A DNA stretch of 64,000 nucleotides from Streptomyces justiciae (GTDB taxonomy: Bacteria > Actinomycetota > Actinomycetes > Streptomycetales > Streptomycetaceae): contig NZ_JADDXU010000006.1 in assembly GCF_015163075.1 (NCBI RefSeq), forward strand, positions 62,001-126,000. The letters run 5' to 3'. Under the pieces are notes generated by a model. It was not told where the DNA came from. It ran no database searches and was given only the letters and a program-made list of their open reading frames with translations. The translations under genes were made by a program, and so were the position numbers. Positions 1 to 7,378 of this stretch are shown piece by piece (within the stretch, counting starts at the first letter, position 1; each line of letters begins with the position of its first letter).

Positions 1-103
1 GCTCGCGGACGGCCGGGTGCGGCTGGAGGAGAGCTGGGCGTGGGAGTCGCAGCCCGGCAGCGGGACCAGCGTTGTGGAGCAGGTCACGGTGCACGACTCC
101 TGA
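1..103 (+). CDS. C-terminal end of an unidentified protein (clipped at window start)
   Basis: An open frame (codons starting at base 2) runs into the window and ends with TGA at 101-103. The last 33 residues mix charged and beta-prone residues and end VEQVTVHDS. No domain can be recognised from so short a piece. It stops just before the promoter of the next gene, as a real 3' end would. I infer a genuine gene mainly from the codon pattern (mostly G/C third positions). It is not ThiG or ThiS as far as the tail shows. Identity unknown. Confidence 0.45.
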   Translation, partial: LADGRVRLEESWAWESQPGSGTSVVEQVTVHDS

Positions 104-129
104 CTGACAAATTGTCAGTTGTCTATGGT
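104..129 (+). promoter_or_regulatory. Promoter with a 15-bp palindromic operator
   Basis: CTGACAA-A-TTGTCAG (104-118) is a perfect 7-bp inverted repeat around one base. A -10-like TATGGT (124-129) follows and ends 6 nt before the GTG at 136. A protein bound to the palindrome would cover the -35/-10 spacer, so it looks like a repressor site. The cognate regulator is not visible next to it. Confidence 0.5.
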
Positions 130-135
130 GATCAG

Positions 136-1356
136 GTGAGCGACGAGACGGAGACGCAGGCGCGGCGACGGGTGGTCGTGGTCGGCGCGGGCATGGCCGG
201 CGTACAGACCGCCGTGGCCCTGCGCGAACAGGGCTTCACCGGCACGGTGACACTGATCGGCGCGGAACCCCACCAACCGTACGACCGGCCGCCGCTGTCC
301 AAGGCGGTACTGCTCGGCAAGGCCGAGGGCTCCGCCTTCGACGTCGACTTCGAGGCGCTCGGCATCGACCTGCGGCTCGGCGTCGAGGTGCTCGGCGTCC
401 GCCCGGCCGACCACGAACTGGACGCCGAGGGCGGGCCGGTGCCGTACGACGTCCTGGTCCTCGCCACCGGCGCGGAACCGATCCGGCTGCCCGGCGCGGA
501 GGGTGTGCCCGGCGTCCATCTGCTGCGCACCCTCGACGACGCCGAACGGCTGCGCCCGGTGCTCGCCCGGCAGCACGACATCGTGGTCGTCGGCGCGGGC
601 TGGATCGGCGCCGAGTTCGCCACCGCCGCGCGCGACGCGGGCTGCGCGGTGACCGTCGTCGAGGCCGCCGACCGGCCGCTCGCGGGGGCGCTGCCCGCGG
701 AGGTGGCCACGCCCATGGCGGCCTGGTACGCCGACGCCGGCGCAACTCTGCGCACCCACGCACGCGTGGCGCACATCGAGCCCGGCGAGGTCGTCCTCGA
801 CGACGGTTCCCGGCTGCCCGCGGACGCGGTCGTGGTCGGCATCGGCGCCCGCCCGGCCACGTCCTGGCTGTCCGGCTCGGGCATCGACCTCGGTGCACAC
901 GGCGAGGTCGTGGCCGACGCGGGGCTGCGCACGTCGGTCCCGGACGTGTACGCCGTGGGCGACTGCGCGTCCTTCCCCTCGGGGCGCTACGGCGAGCGGC
1001 TGCTGGTCCACCACTGGGACAACGCCCTCCAGGGGCCGCGCACGGTCGCGGCCAACATCATCGGCGAGACGCCGTCGGTCTACGACCCGGTGCCGTACTT
1101 CTGGTCCGAGCAGTTCGGCCGTTTCGTCCAGTACGCCGGCCATCACACGTCCGCCGACACGGTCCTGTGGCGCGGGGACCCGTCCGGACCGGCCTGGACG
1201 GTGTGCTGGCTGCGGGAGAACCGGCTGGTCGCGCTGCTGGCGGTGGGCCGGCCGCGCGATCTTGCGCAGGGGCGGCGGCTGATCGAGGCGGGGACGGCAC
1301 TCGACCCCGGGCTGCTGTCAGACCCGGGGCGGCCGCTGAAGGCGGCGGTGGTCTAG
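136..1356 (+). CDS. FAD/NAD(P)-dependent oxidoreductase, ferredoxin-reductase-like
   Basis: A 406-aa flavoprotein of the rubredoxin/ferredoxin reductase family, which moves electrons from NAD(P)H through FAD to a small redox partner or quinone. The N-terminal Rossmann motif VVVVGAGMAG binds FAD and is followed by YDRPPLSK, typical of the family. A second motif, VVVGAGWIGAE (around residue 155), binds NAD(P)H, and VYAVGDCA (around 280) is the second FAD contact. The C-terminal part matches the reductase C domain. I chose GTG 136 because it precedes the VVVVGAG strand by the usual short arm and lies 6 nt after a -10 box; the frame is open further upstream but without support. No ferredoxin gene is adjacent, so the partner is unknown. 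The operator in its promoter suggests it is inducible. Confidence 0.85.
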   Translation: MSDETETQARRRVVVVGAGMAGVQTAVALREQGFTGTVTLIGAEPHQPYDRPPLSKAVLLGKAEGSAFDVDFEALGIDLRLGVEVLGVRPADHELDAEGGPVPYDVLVLATGAEPIRLPGAEGVPGVHLLRTLDDAERLRPVLARQHDIVVVGAGWIGAEFATAARDAGCAVTVVEAADRPLAGALPAEVATPMAAWYADAGATLRTHARVAHIEPGEVVLDDGSRLPADAVVVGIGARPATSWLSGSGIDLGAHGEVVADAGLRTSVPDVYAVGDCASFPSGRYGERLLVHHWDNALQGPRTVAANIIGETPSVYDPVPYFWSEQFGRFVQYAGHHTSADTVLWRGDPSGPAWTVCWLRENRLVALLAVGRPRDLAQGRRLIEAGTALDPGLLSDPGRPLKAAVV

Positions 1357-1403
1357 CGGAAATGTCGAGGTAGGGGCCGTTTCGGGTGGCCCCGGCTTCC
1401 GAC

Positions 1404-1425
1404 TGTCAGTGCGGGATGGCAGGCT
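1404..1425 (+). promoter_or_regulatory. DNA-damage-type promoter (TGTCAGTG-N8-CAGGCT)
   Basis: TGTCAGTG (1404-1411), 8 nt, then CAGGCT (1420-1425). This resembles the actinobacterial PafBC-dependent element TGTCRGTG-N8-TANNNT, with one mismatch at the first -10 base. The GTG at 1433 begins 7 nt after the box, so the mRNA would be leaderless. Confidence 0.5.
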
Positions 1426-1432
1426 TGATTCC

Positions 1433-1804
1433 GTGACCGAGATTGACGCAAAGATCGATGCTCTCGTCCCCGCCTGGCTCACCCTCCCCGACATCGCAGA
1501 AATGCTGGACGTCGAGGTGACGCGTGTGCGGCAGCTGGTCAAGGAGGGCCAGCTCATCGCCGTACGCCGAGGTGAGAACCGCGCACTGCACGTCCCCGCC
1601 GCCTTCATCGACGGGGCCGAGCAGAAGGTCGTCAAGGGCCTCACCGGGACCCTGACCCTTCTGAGGGACGACGGCTTCACCGACGAAGAGATGCTGGAGT
1701 GGCTCTTCACCCCCGACGACAGCCTCCCCGGCACCCCCGCCCAGGCCCTCAGCGAGAACCGAGGCACAGAGGTGAAGCGCCGAGCCCAGGCACTGGCGGT
1801 CTGA
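1433..1804 (+). CDS. Rv2175c-type winged-helix DNA-binding protein
   Basis: A 123-aa protein related to mycobacterial Rv2175c, a small DNA-binding protein that is a substrate of the Ser/Thr kinase PknL. The N-terminal half holds a helix-turn-helix (LTLPDIAEMLDVEVTRVRQLVKEGQ) followed by a winged strand (LIAVRRGENRALHVP). The C-terminal half (TLTLLRDDGFTDEEMLEWLF) is the conserved all-alpha part of the family. An in-frame GTG exists at 1409, but it overlaps the promoter element; GTG 1433 sits right after the -10 box and is preferred. The DNA targets are unknown. A strong hairpin follows the stop codon, so the gene is probably transcribed alone. Confidence 0.8.
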   Translation: MTEIDAKIDALVPAWLTLPDIAEMLDVEVTRVRQLVKEGQLIAVRRGENRALHVPAAFIDGAEQKVVKGLTGTLTLLRDDGFTDEEMLEWLFTPDDSLPGTPAQALSENRGTEVKRRAQALAV

Positions 1805-1827
1805 CCGAACACCGTCCGGTGCGTGAA

Positions 1828-1858
1828 CCGGGGCCGCAGGATGTCTGTGCGGCCCCGG
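1828..1858 (+). terminator. Hairpin terminator after the Rv2175c-type gene
   Basis: An 11-bp perfect stem (CCGGGGCCGCA at 1828-1838 with TGCGGCCCCGG at 1848-1858) and a 9-nt loop, 24 nt after the stop codon. No U tract, as is usual in Streptomyces. Confidence 0.75.
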
Positions 1859-1888
1859 ACCGGGGCGGCTGCCCACCCTGGCATCCGC

Positions 1889-2018
1889 TTAGCTGCGGGC
1901 GGTCGTGCCGCTGGGGCGGCTCCCACCCGAGCAGTGGCACCCGCCTTGTTCGCCTAGCTGCGGGCAGTCGTGCCGCAGGGCGGCACGGGTGGGCGCGGCG
2001 GTGCCCCGCGAGCGCGGG
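1889..2018. repeat. Intergenic palindromic repeat, locus A (two tandem units)
   Basis: Two copies of TAGCTGCGGGC(A/G)GTCGTGCCGC start at 1890 and 1955, a 65-bp period. The second copy holds the hairpin GTGCCGC-AGG-GCGGCAC (1970-1986) and a second hairpin CCCGCG-AG-CGCGGG (2005-2018). The same unit recurs in the opposite orientation near 37300-37460 and 62671-62760. It occupies most of the 360-bp gap between the Rv2175c-type gene and thiE. No thiamine (TPP) riboswitch is recognisable in this gap. Confidence 0.85.
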
Positions 2019-2163
2019 TGAGTGACACGCACCTCGGCCCGCGTGACCCACCACGGCACACCGGCATGCCCCGCCCCGACCCACCTGTGGTTCACTACCG
2101 CCCGCCGCCAAGGCCGACCGCACTCGTCCACGGCCGTACGCCACCGACACCGGGGGACCGAAC

Positions 2164-2820
2164 ATGACCGACGCCGCCCGCACCGCCCGCGCCCAGCTCG
2201 CCGACGCCCGCGTCTACCTCTGCACGGACGCCCGCAAGCGCCAGGGCGACCTCCCGGAGTTCCTCGACGCGGTCCTCGCCGGCGGCGTCGACATCGTGCA
2301 GCTCCGCGACAAGGGCATGGAGGCCGCCGAGGAACTGGAGCACCTCCAAGTCTTCGCCGACGCCTGCGCCCGCCACGGCAAACTCCTCGCCGTCAACGAC
2401 CGCGCGGACGTCGCCCACGCCGCCGGCGCCGACGTACTCCACCTCGGCCAGGGCGACCTCCCGGTCCCCGCGGCCCGCGCGATCCTCGGCGACGACGTCC
2501 TCATCGGCCGCTCCACCCACGCGGATCAGGAAGCCACCGCCGCCGCGGTCCAGGACGGCGTCGACTACTTCTGCACCGGCCCCTGCTGGCCCACCCCCAC
2601 CAAGCCCGGCCGCCACGCCCCCGGCCTCGACCTGGTCCGCCACACCGCCGCCCTCCGCACCGACCGCCCCTGGTTCGCCATCGGCGGCATCGACCTCGGC
2701 AACCTCGACGAGGTGCTGGAGGCGGGCGCGGACCGTGTCGTCGTCGTACGCGCCATCACGGAGGCGACCGACCCCGGCGCGGCCGCCGCGGAGTTCGCCA
2801 AGCGCCTGCGTCAGCGGTGA
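2164..2820 (+). CDS. thiE: Thiamine-phosphate synthase
   Basis: A 218-aa TIM-barrel enzyme that joins HMP pyrophosphate and thiazole phosphate to make thiamine phosphate in the cytoplasm. The family signatures are in order: VDIVQLRDKG near the N-terminus, LLAVNDRADVAHAAGADVLHLGQ in the middle (the ND pair contacts Mg2+/pyrophosphate), IGRSTHA, YFCTGPCWPTPTKP (the phosphate-binding TPTK loop) and WFAIGGI near the C-terminus. Length matches the family. ATG 2164 is preceded by GGGGGA. I see no TPP riboswitch upstream, so any thiamine control must be elsewhere or of another kind. It is followed by metF 122 bp downstream, which has its own promoter. Confidence 0.95.
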   Translation: MTDAARTARAQLADARVYLCTDARKRQGDLPEFLDAVLAGGVDIVQLRDKGMEAAEELEHLQVFADACARHGKLLAVNDRADVAHAAGADVLHLGQGDLPVPAARAILGDDVLIGRSTHADQEATAAAVQDGVDYFCTGPCWPTPTKPGRHAPGLDLVRHTAALRTDRPWFAIGGIDLGNLDEVLEAGADRVVVVRAITEATDPGAAAAEFAKRLRQR

Positions 2821-2852
2821 CCAGCCACATCGTGGGCCCTCGCTGTCCGAAA

Positions 2853-2873
2853 ACTGTCCGATGGGTGGACAGT
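2853..2873. promoter_or_regulatory. Inverted repeat upstream of metF
   Basis: ACTGTCC-N7-GGACAGT is a perfect 7-bp inverted repeat 34 bp upstream of the metF -35 box. It could be an operator for metF or a weak thiE terminator; the stem is short for the latter. Confidence 0.4.
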
Positions 2874-2907
2874 AAATCGACAAAACGGGCAAATTTCCGT
2901 GATCTGG

Positions 2908-2936
2908 TTGGGCGACCAGCGCCCCCTGGCTAACCT
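2908..2936 (+). promoter_or_regulatory. metF promoter
   Basis: TTGGGC (2908-2913), a 17-nt spacer, then TAACCT (2931-2936). The ATG at 2943 begins 6 nt after the box, which implies a leaderless mRNA. Confidence 0.65.
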
Positions 2937-2942
2937 GCCGGT

Positions 2943-3866
2943 ATGGCCCTCGGAACCGCATCCACCAGGACGGACCGCGCACGCACCGTGCGCGACATCC
3001 TCGCCACCGGCAAAACCGCCTACTCGTTCGAGTTCTGGGCTCCGAAGACGGAGAAGGGCGAGCGGAACCTGTGGAACGCGCTGCGGAGGGTCGAGGCGGT
3101 GGCCCCCGACTTCGTCTCCGTGACCTACGGCGCCGGCGGCTCCACCCGCGCCGGCACCGTCCGCGCCACCGAGCAGATCGCCGCGGACACCACGCTCACC
3201 CCGGTCGCCCACCTCACCGCGGTCAACCACTCGATCGCCGAGCTGCGCAACATCATCGGCCAGTACGCCGACGCCGGGATCCGCAACATGCTCGCCGTGC
3301 GCGGCGACCCGCCCGGCGACCCCATGGGCGACTGGGTGCCGCATCCGCAGGGCCTGACGTACGCGGCCGAACTCGTCCGGCTCATCAAGGAGTCGGGTGA
3401 CTTCTGCGTCGGCGTCGCCGCCTTCCCGGAGATGCACCCGCGCTCCGGCGACTGGGACACGGACGTCGAGCACTTCGTCGACAAGTGCCGCGCCGGCGCC
3501 GACTACGCCATCACGCAGATGTTCTTCGAGCCCGACTCCTACCTTCGCCTCCGCGACCGCGTGGCCGCCGCCGGCTGCGCCACCCCGGTCATCCCCGAGG
3601 TGATGCCGGTCACGAGTGTGAAGATGCTCGAACGGCTTCCGCAGCTCAGCAACGCGTCGATCCCCTCCGTCCTGAAAGAGCGGATCCTCACAGCAAAAGA
3701 CGATCCGGCCGCTGTACGCTCCATCGGTATCGACTTCGCCACCGAGTTCTGCGCGCGGCTGCTGGCCGAGGGAGTGCCCGGACTGCACTTCATCACGCTC
3801 AACAACTCCACGGCGACGCTGGAAATCTACGAGAACCTGGGCCTGCACCACCCACCGCAGGCCTAG
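2943..3866 (+). CDS. metF: Methylenetetrahydrofolate reductase
   Basis: A 307-aa FAD-dependent TIM barrel that reduces 5,10-methylene-THF to 5-methyl-THF, the methyl donor for methionine synthesis. Typical signatures: YSFEFWAPKTEKGE near residue 25 (the catalytic Glu lies in the FEF strand of the family), SVTYGAGGSTR (around 60), NMLAVRGDPPGD (around 118) and ITQMFFEPDSYLRLRDR (around 190). Length fits bacterial MetF. The start follows a good -35/-10 pair directly and no Shine-Dalgarno sequence is present, consistent with leaderless translation. The next gene begins 56 bp downstream. Confidence 0.95.
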   Translation: MALGTASTRTDRARTVRDILATGKTAYSFEFWAPKTEKGERNLWNALRRVEAVAPDFVSVTYGAGGSTRAGTVRATEQIAADTTLTPVAHLTAVNHSIAELRNIIGQYADAGIRNMLAVRGDPPGDPMGDWVPHPQGLTYAAELVRLIKESGDFCVGVAAFPEMHPRSGDWDTDVEHFVDKCRAGADYAITQMFFEPDSYLRLRDRVAAAGCATPVIPEVMPVTSVKMLERLPQLSNASIPSVLKERILTAKDDPAAVRSIGIDFATEFCARLLAEGVPGLHFITLNNSTATLEIYENLGLHHPPQA

Positions 3867-3922
3867 ACCGGCCGCACGGATATACGACACACTGCGTAGC
3901 GGTCACTGGGAGAGGGGCGTAC

Positions 3923-4873
3923 ATGGGCTGGACGGTCCTCTACATCGCGTTCGGAATCGTCGCGCTGTGGTTGCTCGGCGAGGTGCTGCTCCAGTACAAG
4001 GCGCGGCTGCGCTGGCGCCTGCTCGCCTTCGCGGGCTTCCTCGGCGTCGTCCTCGGTGTGCTGATCCCGTCGGTCGTCGTCATCGGGCTGGGCGCCATCG
4101 CCTTCGCGATCGGCCAGACGTACGTCACGCTCTCCTTCCGCCGCGGCTTCGAACAGGGCTGGGCGGTCAATCCGCCGGCGGCCCTGGGCGGCCTGACCGG
4201 CGGCAAGCGCCGCGAGCGCGGCCGCGAGGAGCCCACCCTGGAGGTCTCCGACCTCGAGGCGACGGACGCGGCCTACGGCGACGAGGCCGACTACCGCCAG
4301 GACCCGGCCGGTTACGGCGACGACTACGACCGCGACGACGTGTTCACGCCCGCCCGCCCCGCCGCGGCGGCCGAGACCACCGCGGTCTACGAGCCCCAGC
4401 CGATGCCGGACGACACCGGCTCCTACGGCATATACGGCGACACCCCCTACCCGGCGGCGGCCGGCGACGGCACCTACGCCGGCCAGGACCAGTACGCGAC
4501 GGCCGCCCAGGGCGCCGACCAGAGCTACTCCTACGACGGGTACACCGGCTACGACCAGCAGCAGTACGGCTACGACATGGCCGGACAGCAGCAGTACGCC
4601 GCCTACTCCGACCCGTACATCGGCACCCAGACCTACGGCGGCGCCGGCTACGACACCTCGTACGGCGGCCAGCAGAACTACGGCCAGCAGGCCTACGGCC
4701 AGGACCAGTACGGCAACGCGACCTACGGCGGCGAGACCCCGGCCGGCGGCGTCTGGGTCCCGCAGCAGCGCTCCGACGACTCCTACGGCGGCGAACTCCC
4801 GCCGGAGCAGCAGTACCCCTACCAGGGCAACGGCCAGCAGGGGAACGGCTACGACGAGCAGTACCGCTTCTGA
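3923..4873 (+). CDS. Membrane protein with a long Tyr/Gly/Gln-rich tail
   Basis: A 316-aa protein. Residues 1-70 form two to three hydrophobic helices (starting MGWTVLYIAFGIVALWLLGE, then a stretch rich in Leu/Val/Ile up to about 66). An acidic linker follows, and from about residue 95 to the end the sequence is low complexity, dominated by Tyr, Gly, Gln, Asp and Ala (repeats such as QQQYGYD, YGGQQNYGQQAYGQDQYG). The tail should be cytoplasmic or periplasmic and disordered; its Tyr/Gln/Gly make-up is prion-like. ATG 3923 follows GAGAGGGG. Homologues are usual in Streptomyces but I know of no assigned function. It converges on the next gene with only 30 bp between stops. Confidence 0.85.
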   Translation: MGWTVLYIAFGIVALWLLGEVLLQYKARLRWRLLAFAGFLGVVLGVLIPSVVVIGLGAIAFAIGQTYVTLSFRRGFEQGWAVNPPAALGGLTGGKRRERGREEPTLEVSDLEATDAAYGDEADYRQDPAGYGDDYDRDDVFTPARPAAAAETTAVYEPQPMPDDTGSYGIYGDTPYPAAAGDGTYAGQDQYATAAQGADQSYSYDGYTGYDQQQYGYDMAGQQQYAAYSDPYIGTQTYGGAGYDTSYGGQQNYGQQAYGQDQYGNATYGGETPAGGVWVPQQRSDDSYGGELPPEQQYPYQGNGQQGNGYDEQYRF

Positions 4874-4903
4874 GGAGCGGTCAGCGGAAGGTACCCGGGG
4901 CCG

Positions 4904-6418
4904 TCACTGAGAGCCCCGGAAGTCCGGTCCCTCCACGATCAGTCCGGCGACCAGCGCACCCGACATGCCCGCGTGCGGGAGGCCACCGCCGGGGTGCGAC
5001 CAGCCGCCGACGGTGAACAGGCCCGGCAGCTCCGTGCTGTTCGCCGGGTGCAGCAGTCGCCCATCGGCCGCGGCGAGAGCCGGGGGCGGTACCGCACCGC
5101 CCTCCGCACCGGTCGTCTCCGCGATGTGGGCCGGGGTCCGCACCTCGTGCCACAGGAGGCGCTCGCGCAGGTCCGGTACGGCCCGCTCCGCGGTGGCGAT
5201 CAACTTGTCCGCGTGATCGGCGAAAACCTCGGGCTCCGGCCAACCGCTGCCAGTGAACGCGGGAACCGTCGCGGTGAGGGTGATCGCCTCGTGGTCCGCG
5301 TCCGGGACCGAGCGGACGTCGTCGGGGCGCAGGACGGTGAGCGTGGGGCGCGCGTCGAGCCCCGGAGGCGAACCGAACAGCAGGCCCAGCTCGCGCTCCC
5401 GGTCCTCCGCGTGCACGACCGTCTTGTGTGCCACGCCCTCTGGGCGGCCACCGCGCAGCGCCAGCAGCACCGTGAGACGGCTCGGCAGCCCGTGCCGCGG
5501 CAGAACGCTGCCCGCGTCCCTGACCGCCGCGCCCCGCACACATCGGTTCAGCACCTCAGGAGCGACCCCGGCGACGACGAACTCCGCCTCCACCACCGAA
5601 CCGTCGCCCAACTCCAGCCCGGCCGCCCGCCCGTCCTTCTCCACCACCCCGGTGACCTCGGCACCGAAGTGGAACTCCACCCGGCGCGCCACACACCGCT
5701 CGTACACCGCGCGCGCCAACTCCCGCATGCCGCCGCGGACATACCAGGCCCCGAAGGCGTGCTCCATGTACGGCAGCACCGCCGCGCTCGCCGGGGCGTC
5801 GCTCGGGTCGAGGCCGTACGCCAGCGCGTAGCCGTCCAGCAGTGCGGCCAGTCGGGGGTCGCGCAGCTCCCAGGCGCCGATCTCGGCGAGCAGCCCGGCG
5901 CGGCGGGTGCGCAGCAGCTTCTTGTGCGGGACCGACGGATAGGGCTCACGGTCGGCCAGCACCGACCAGTTGGGCCATAGCGGCTCTTCCAGGAGCGGCC
6001 GGCGCGTACGGTCCCAGGCCTCGCGGGCCCGGACCAGGAAGTCGCCCCAGCGGTCGCCGGCGCCCGCACCGAGCGCCTCGTTCAGCGCGGCCACCACGCC
6101 CGCGCGGGACGCGTTCGGCAGGGCGACCTCGGTGCCGTCCGCGAAGAGATGCCGCGACGACGGATCGACCTGGACCAGGTCGACGACCGACTCCAGCGGC
6201 TCCTTGCCGGTCTTGACGAAGAGATCGCGGTAGACGGCGGGGAGCGGCAGCAGCCCCGGCCCGGTGTCGAAGGCGAACCCGTCGCGCTCGAAGCGGCGCA
6301 CCGCACCGCCGTACGTCTCCGTACGCTCGTACACCGCCACCCGGTGGCCCGCGACGGCCAGCCGGGCAGCGGCCGCCATCGCGCCCATCCCGGCGCCGAT
6401 CACCGCAATCCGTGCCAT
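4904..6418 (-). CDS. Phytoene-desaturase-like FAD oxidoreductase
   Basis: A 504-aa flavoprotein of the CrtI/amine-oxidase superfamily. The N-terminus (MARIAVIGAGMGAMAAAARL, then VAVYERTETYGG) is the FAD-binding Rossmann fold with the family's ERxxxxGG motif. FDTGPGLLPLP follows, as in phytoene desaturases, and the C-terminus has GLFTVGGWSHPGGGLPHAGMSGALVAG, the second FAD-binding segment. No crtB, crtE or other carotenoid genes are nearby, so the substrate is unknown and may not be a carotenoid. ATG 6418 lies 7 nt after a perfect -10 box, so translation is probably leaderless; an upstream in-frame ATG at 6442 would lie inside the promoter. Confidence 0.85.
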   Translation of the reverse strand: MARIAVIGAGMGAMAAAARLAVAGHRVAVYERTETYGGAVRRFERDGFAFDTGPGLLPLPAVYRDLFVKTGKEPLESVVDLVQVDPSSRHLFADGTEVALPNASRAGVVAALNEALGAGAGDRWGDFLVRAREAWDRTRRPLLEEPLWPNWSVLADREPYPSVPHKKLLRTRRAGLLAEIGAWELRDPRLAALLDGYALAYGLDPSDAPASAAVLPYMEHAFGAWYVRGGMRELARAVYERCVARRVEFHFGAEVTGVVEKDGRAAGLELGDGSVVEAEFVVAGVAPEVLNRCVRGAAVRDAGSVLPRHGLPSRLTVLLALRGGRPEGVAHKTVVHAEDRERELGLLFGSPPGLDARPTLTVLRPDDVRSVPDADHEAITLTATVPAFTGSGWPEPEVFADHADKLIATAERAVPDLRERLLWHEVRTPAHIAETTGAEGGAVPPPALAAADGRLLHPANSTELPGLFTVGGWSHPGGGLPHAGMSGALVAGLIVEGPDFRGSQ

Positions 6419-6425
6419 GCCTGCG

Positions 6426-6447
6426 ACTTTATCGGCCGCCACTGACA
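6426..6447 (-). promoter_or_regulatory. DNA-damage-type promoter (TGTCAGTG-N8-TAAAGT)
   Basis: On the minus strand, TGTCAGTG (6447-6440), 8 nt, then TAAAGT (6431-6426): an exact match to TGTCRGTG-N8-TANNNT, and also to the recA-type form TGTCAGTGGC-N6-TA. The start codon follows 7 nt after the -10 box. Confidence 0.65.
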
Positions 6448-6466
6448 GCCCTGGTGACAGGTGGGG

Positions 6467-7084
6467 TCACCAGCCGGGCGGCGACCCTGACCGGCCCGCG
6501 AGCCGCTTCTCCTCCCGGCGCTGGGCCCTGCGCCGCAGGAACCGCCGGATGCGGGAGATCAGGAAGATCAGTATCACCAGTCCGGCGAGCAGCAGCACGG
6601 CCGCGATGATCGCCGCCGCCTGCGGGTTGAAGATCGCGAACGTGACCAGCCCGCCGACGCCGAGATCCTCGGCCAGGCTCACGATCACGTTGCTGAACGG
6701 CTCCGGCGAGGTGTTCACCGCCATCCTGGTCCCGGCCTTGACCGCGTGGCTGGCCAGCGCCGTCGAACCGCCGACCAGGCCCGCGACCGCGTCGTTGAGC
6801 GAGCCGCTCTGACCGGCCAGCACCGCACCGACCCAGGCGCCCGCGGCGGGCCGGATCAGCGTGTGCACGGAGTCCCACGCCGAGTCGACGTACGGGATCT
6901 TGTCCGCGACGGCCTCGCACAGGAACAGCACGCCCGCTGTGACGAGGACCTCAGGGCGCTGCAAGGTCTCGGGGACGTCGTCGCTCAGCCCGGTCGCGCC
7001 GAAGACGCCGAGCAGCAGCACGACGGCGTAGGCATTGATTCCGCTGGCCCAGCCGCTGGTGAAGACAAGGGGGAGTACGGACAC
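6467..7084 (-). CDS. DUF4126 family membrane protein
   Basis: A 205-aa integral membrane protein. The N-terminal segment VLPLVFTSGWASGINAYAVVLLLGVFG is the hallmark of DUF4126. Further hydrophobic helices follow near PEVLVTAGVLFLCEAV, AAGAWVGAVLAG, DAVAGLVGGSTALASHAVKAG and the C-terminal AAAIIAAVLLLAGLVILIFLI, ending in a basic tail (RIRRFLRRRAQRREEKR). Molecular function is not known. I chose GTG 7084: the motif starts right there and a -10 box (TACGAT) ends 7 nt upstream, so the mRNA may be leaderless. The frame stays open for about 114 codons upstream, but that part is proline/arginine-rich noise across the G-quadruplex region. Confidence 0.8.
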   Translation of the reverse strand: MSVLPLVFTSGWASGINAYAVVLLLGVFGATGLSDDVPETLQRPEVLVTAGVLFLCEAVADKIPYVDSAWDSVHTLIRPAAGAWVGAVLAGQSGSLNDAVAGLVGGSTALASHAVKAGTRMAVNTSPEPFSNVIVSLAEDLGVGGLVTFAIFNPQAAAIIAAVLLLAGLVILIFLISRIRRFLRRRAQRREEKRLAGRSGSPPGW

Positions 7085-7319
7085 GGAGGCGATCGTAACC
7101 AGTGGGCAACGGAGCGTCCTGGGCCTGAGTGCGCAGGTCTGAGTATCCGTACCTAGTGGGGGAGATGAGTACGCGCGCGGATGGGTCCCGACCTGCGTGA
7201 ACGAGAGAGTGGAGCCACGGAGAAGGGGAACGGCTCCGGCACCGGCGACACGGGGCGCCGGAGCGGAGCCGCCCCGGATCCGCTCCTTCCGCCGGCGGAA
7301 GTCGGCGGGAGCGAGGCAC

Positions 7320-7378
7320 GGGGGCCCGGGGGAACGACCGAACGGGGGTCCGACGGGGGACACGGGGGAAAACGGGGG
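7320..7378 (+). other. Six-tract G-quadruplex motif
   Basis: Six runs of exactly five G lie at 7320-7324, 7328-7332, 7344-7348, 7355-7359, 7364-7368 and 7374-7378, with loops of 3, 11, 6, 4 and 5 nt. It sits in the 363-bp gap (7085-7447) between the TetR stop and the DUF4126 start, both on the minus strand. I see no convincing gene in the gap. Confidence 0.7.

Noticed and set aside
115..1146. Long minus-strand frame opposite the first oxidoreductase
   Set aside because: A shadow of the real gene: GC-rich third positions keep the opposite frame open, and the translation is Arg/Gly/Val-rich without motifs.
1805..2163. Possible TPP riboswitch before thiE
   Set aside because: None of the conserved THI-box segments is present; the gap is taken up by a terminator and the palindromic repeat.
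3485..3922. Long upstream extension of the Tyr/Gly/Gln-rich membrane protein frame
   Set aside because: It runs through metF in another frame; the hydrophobic start at ATG 3923 with a GAGAGGGG site is the natural N-terminus.
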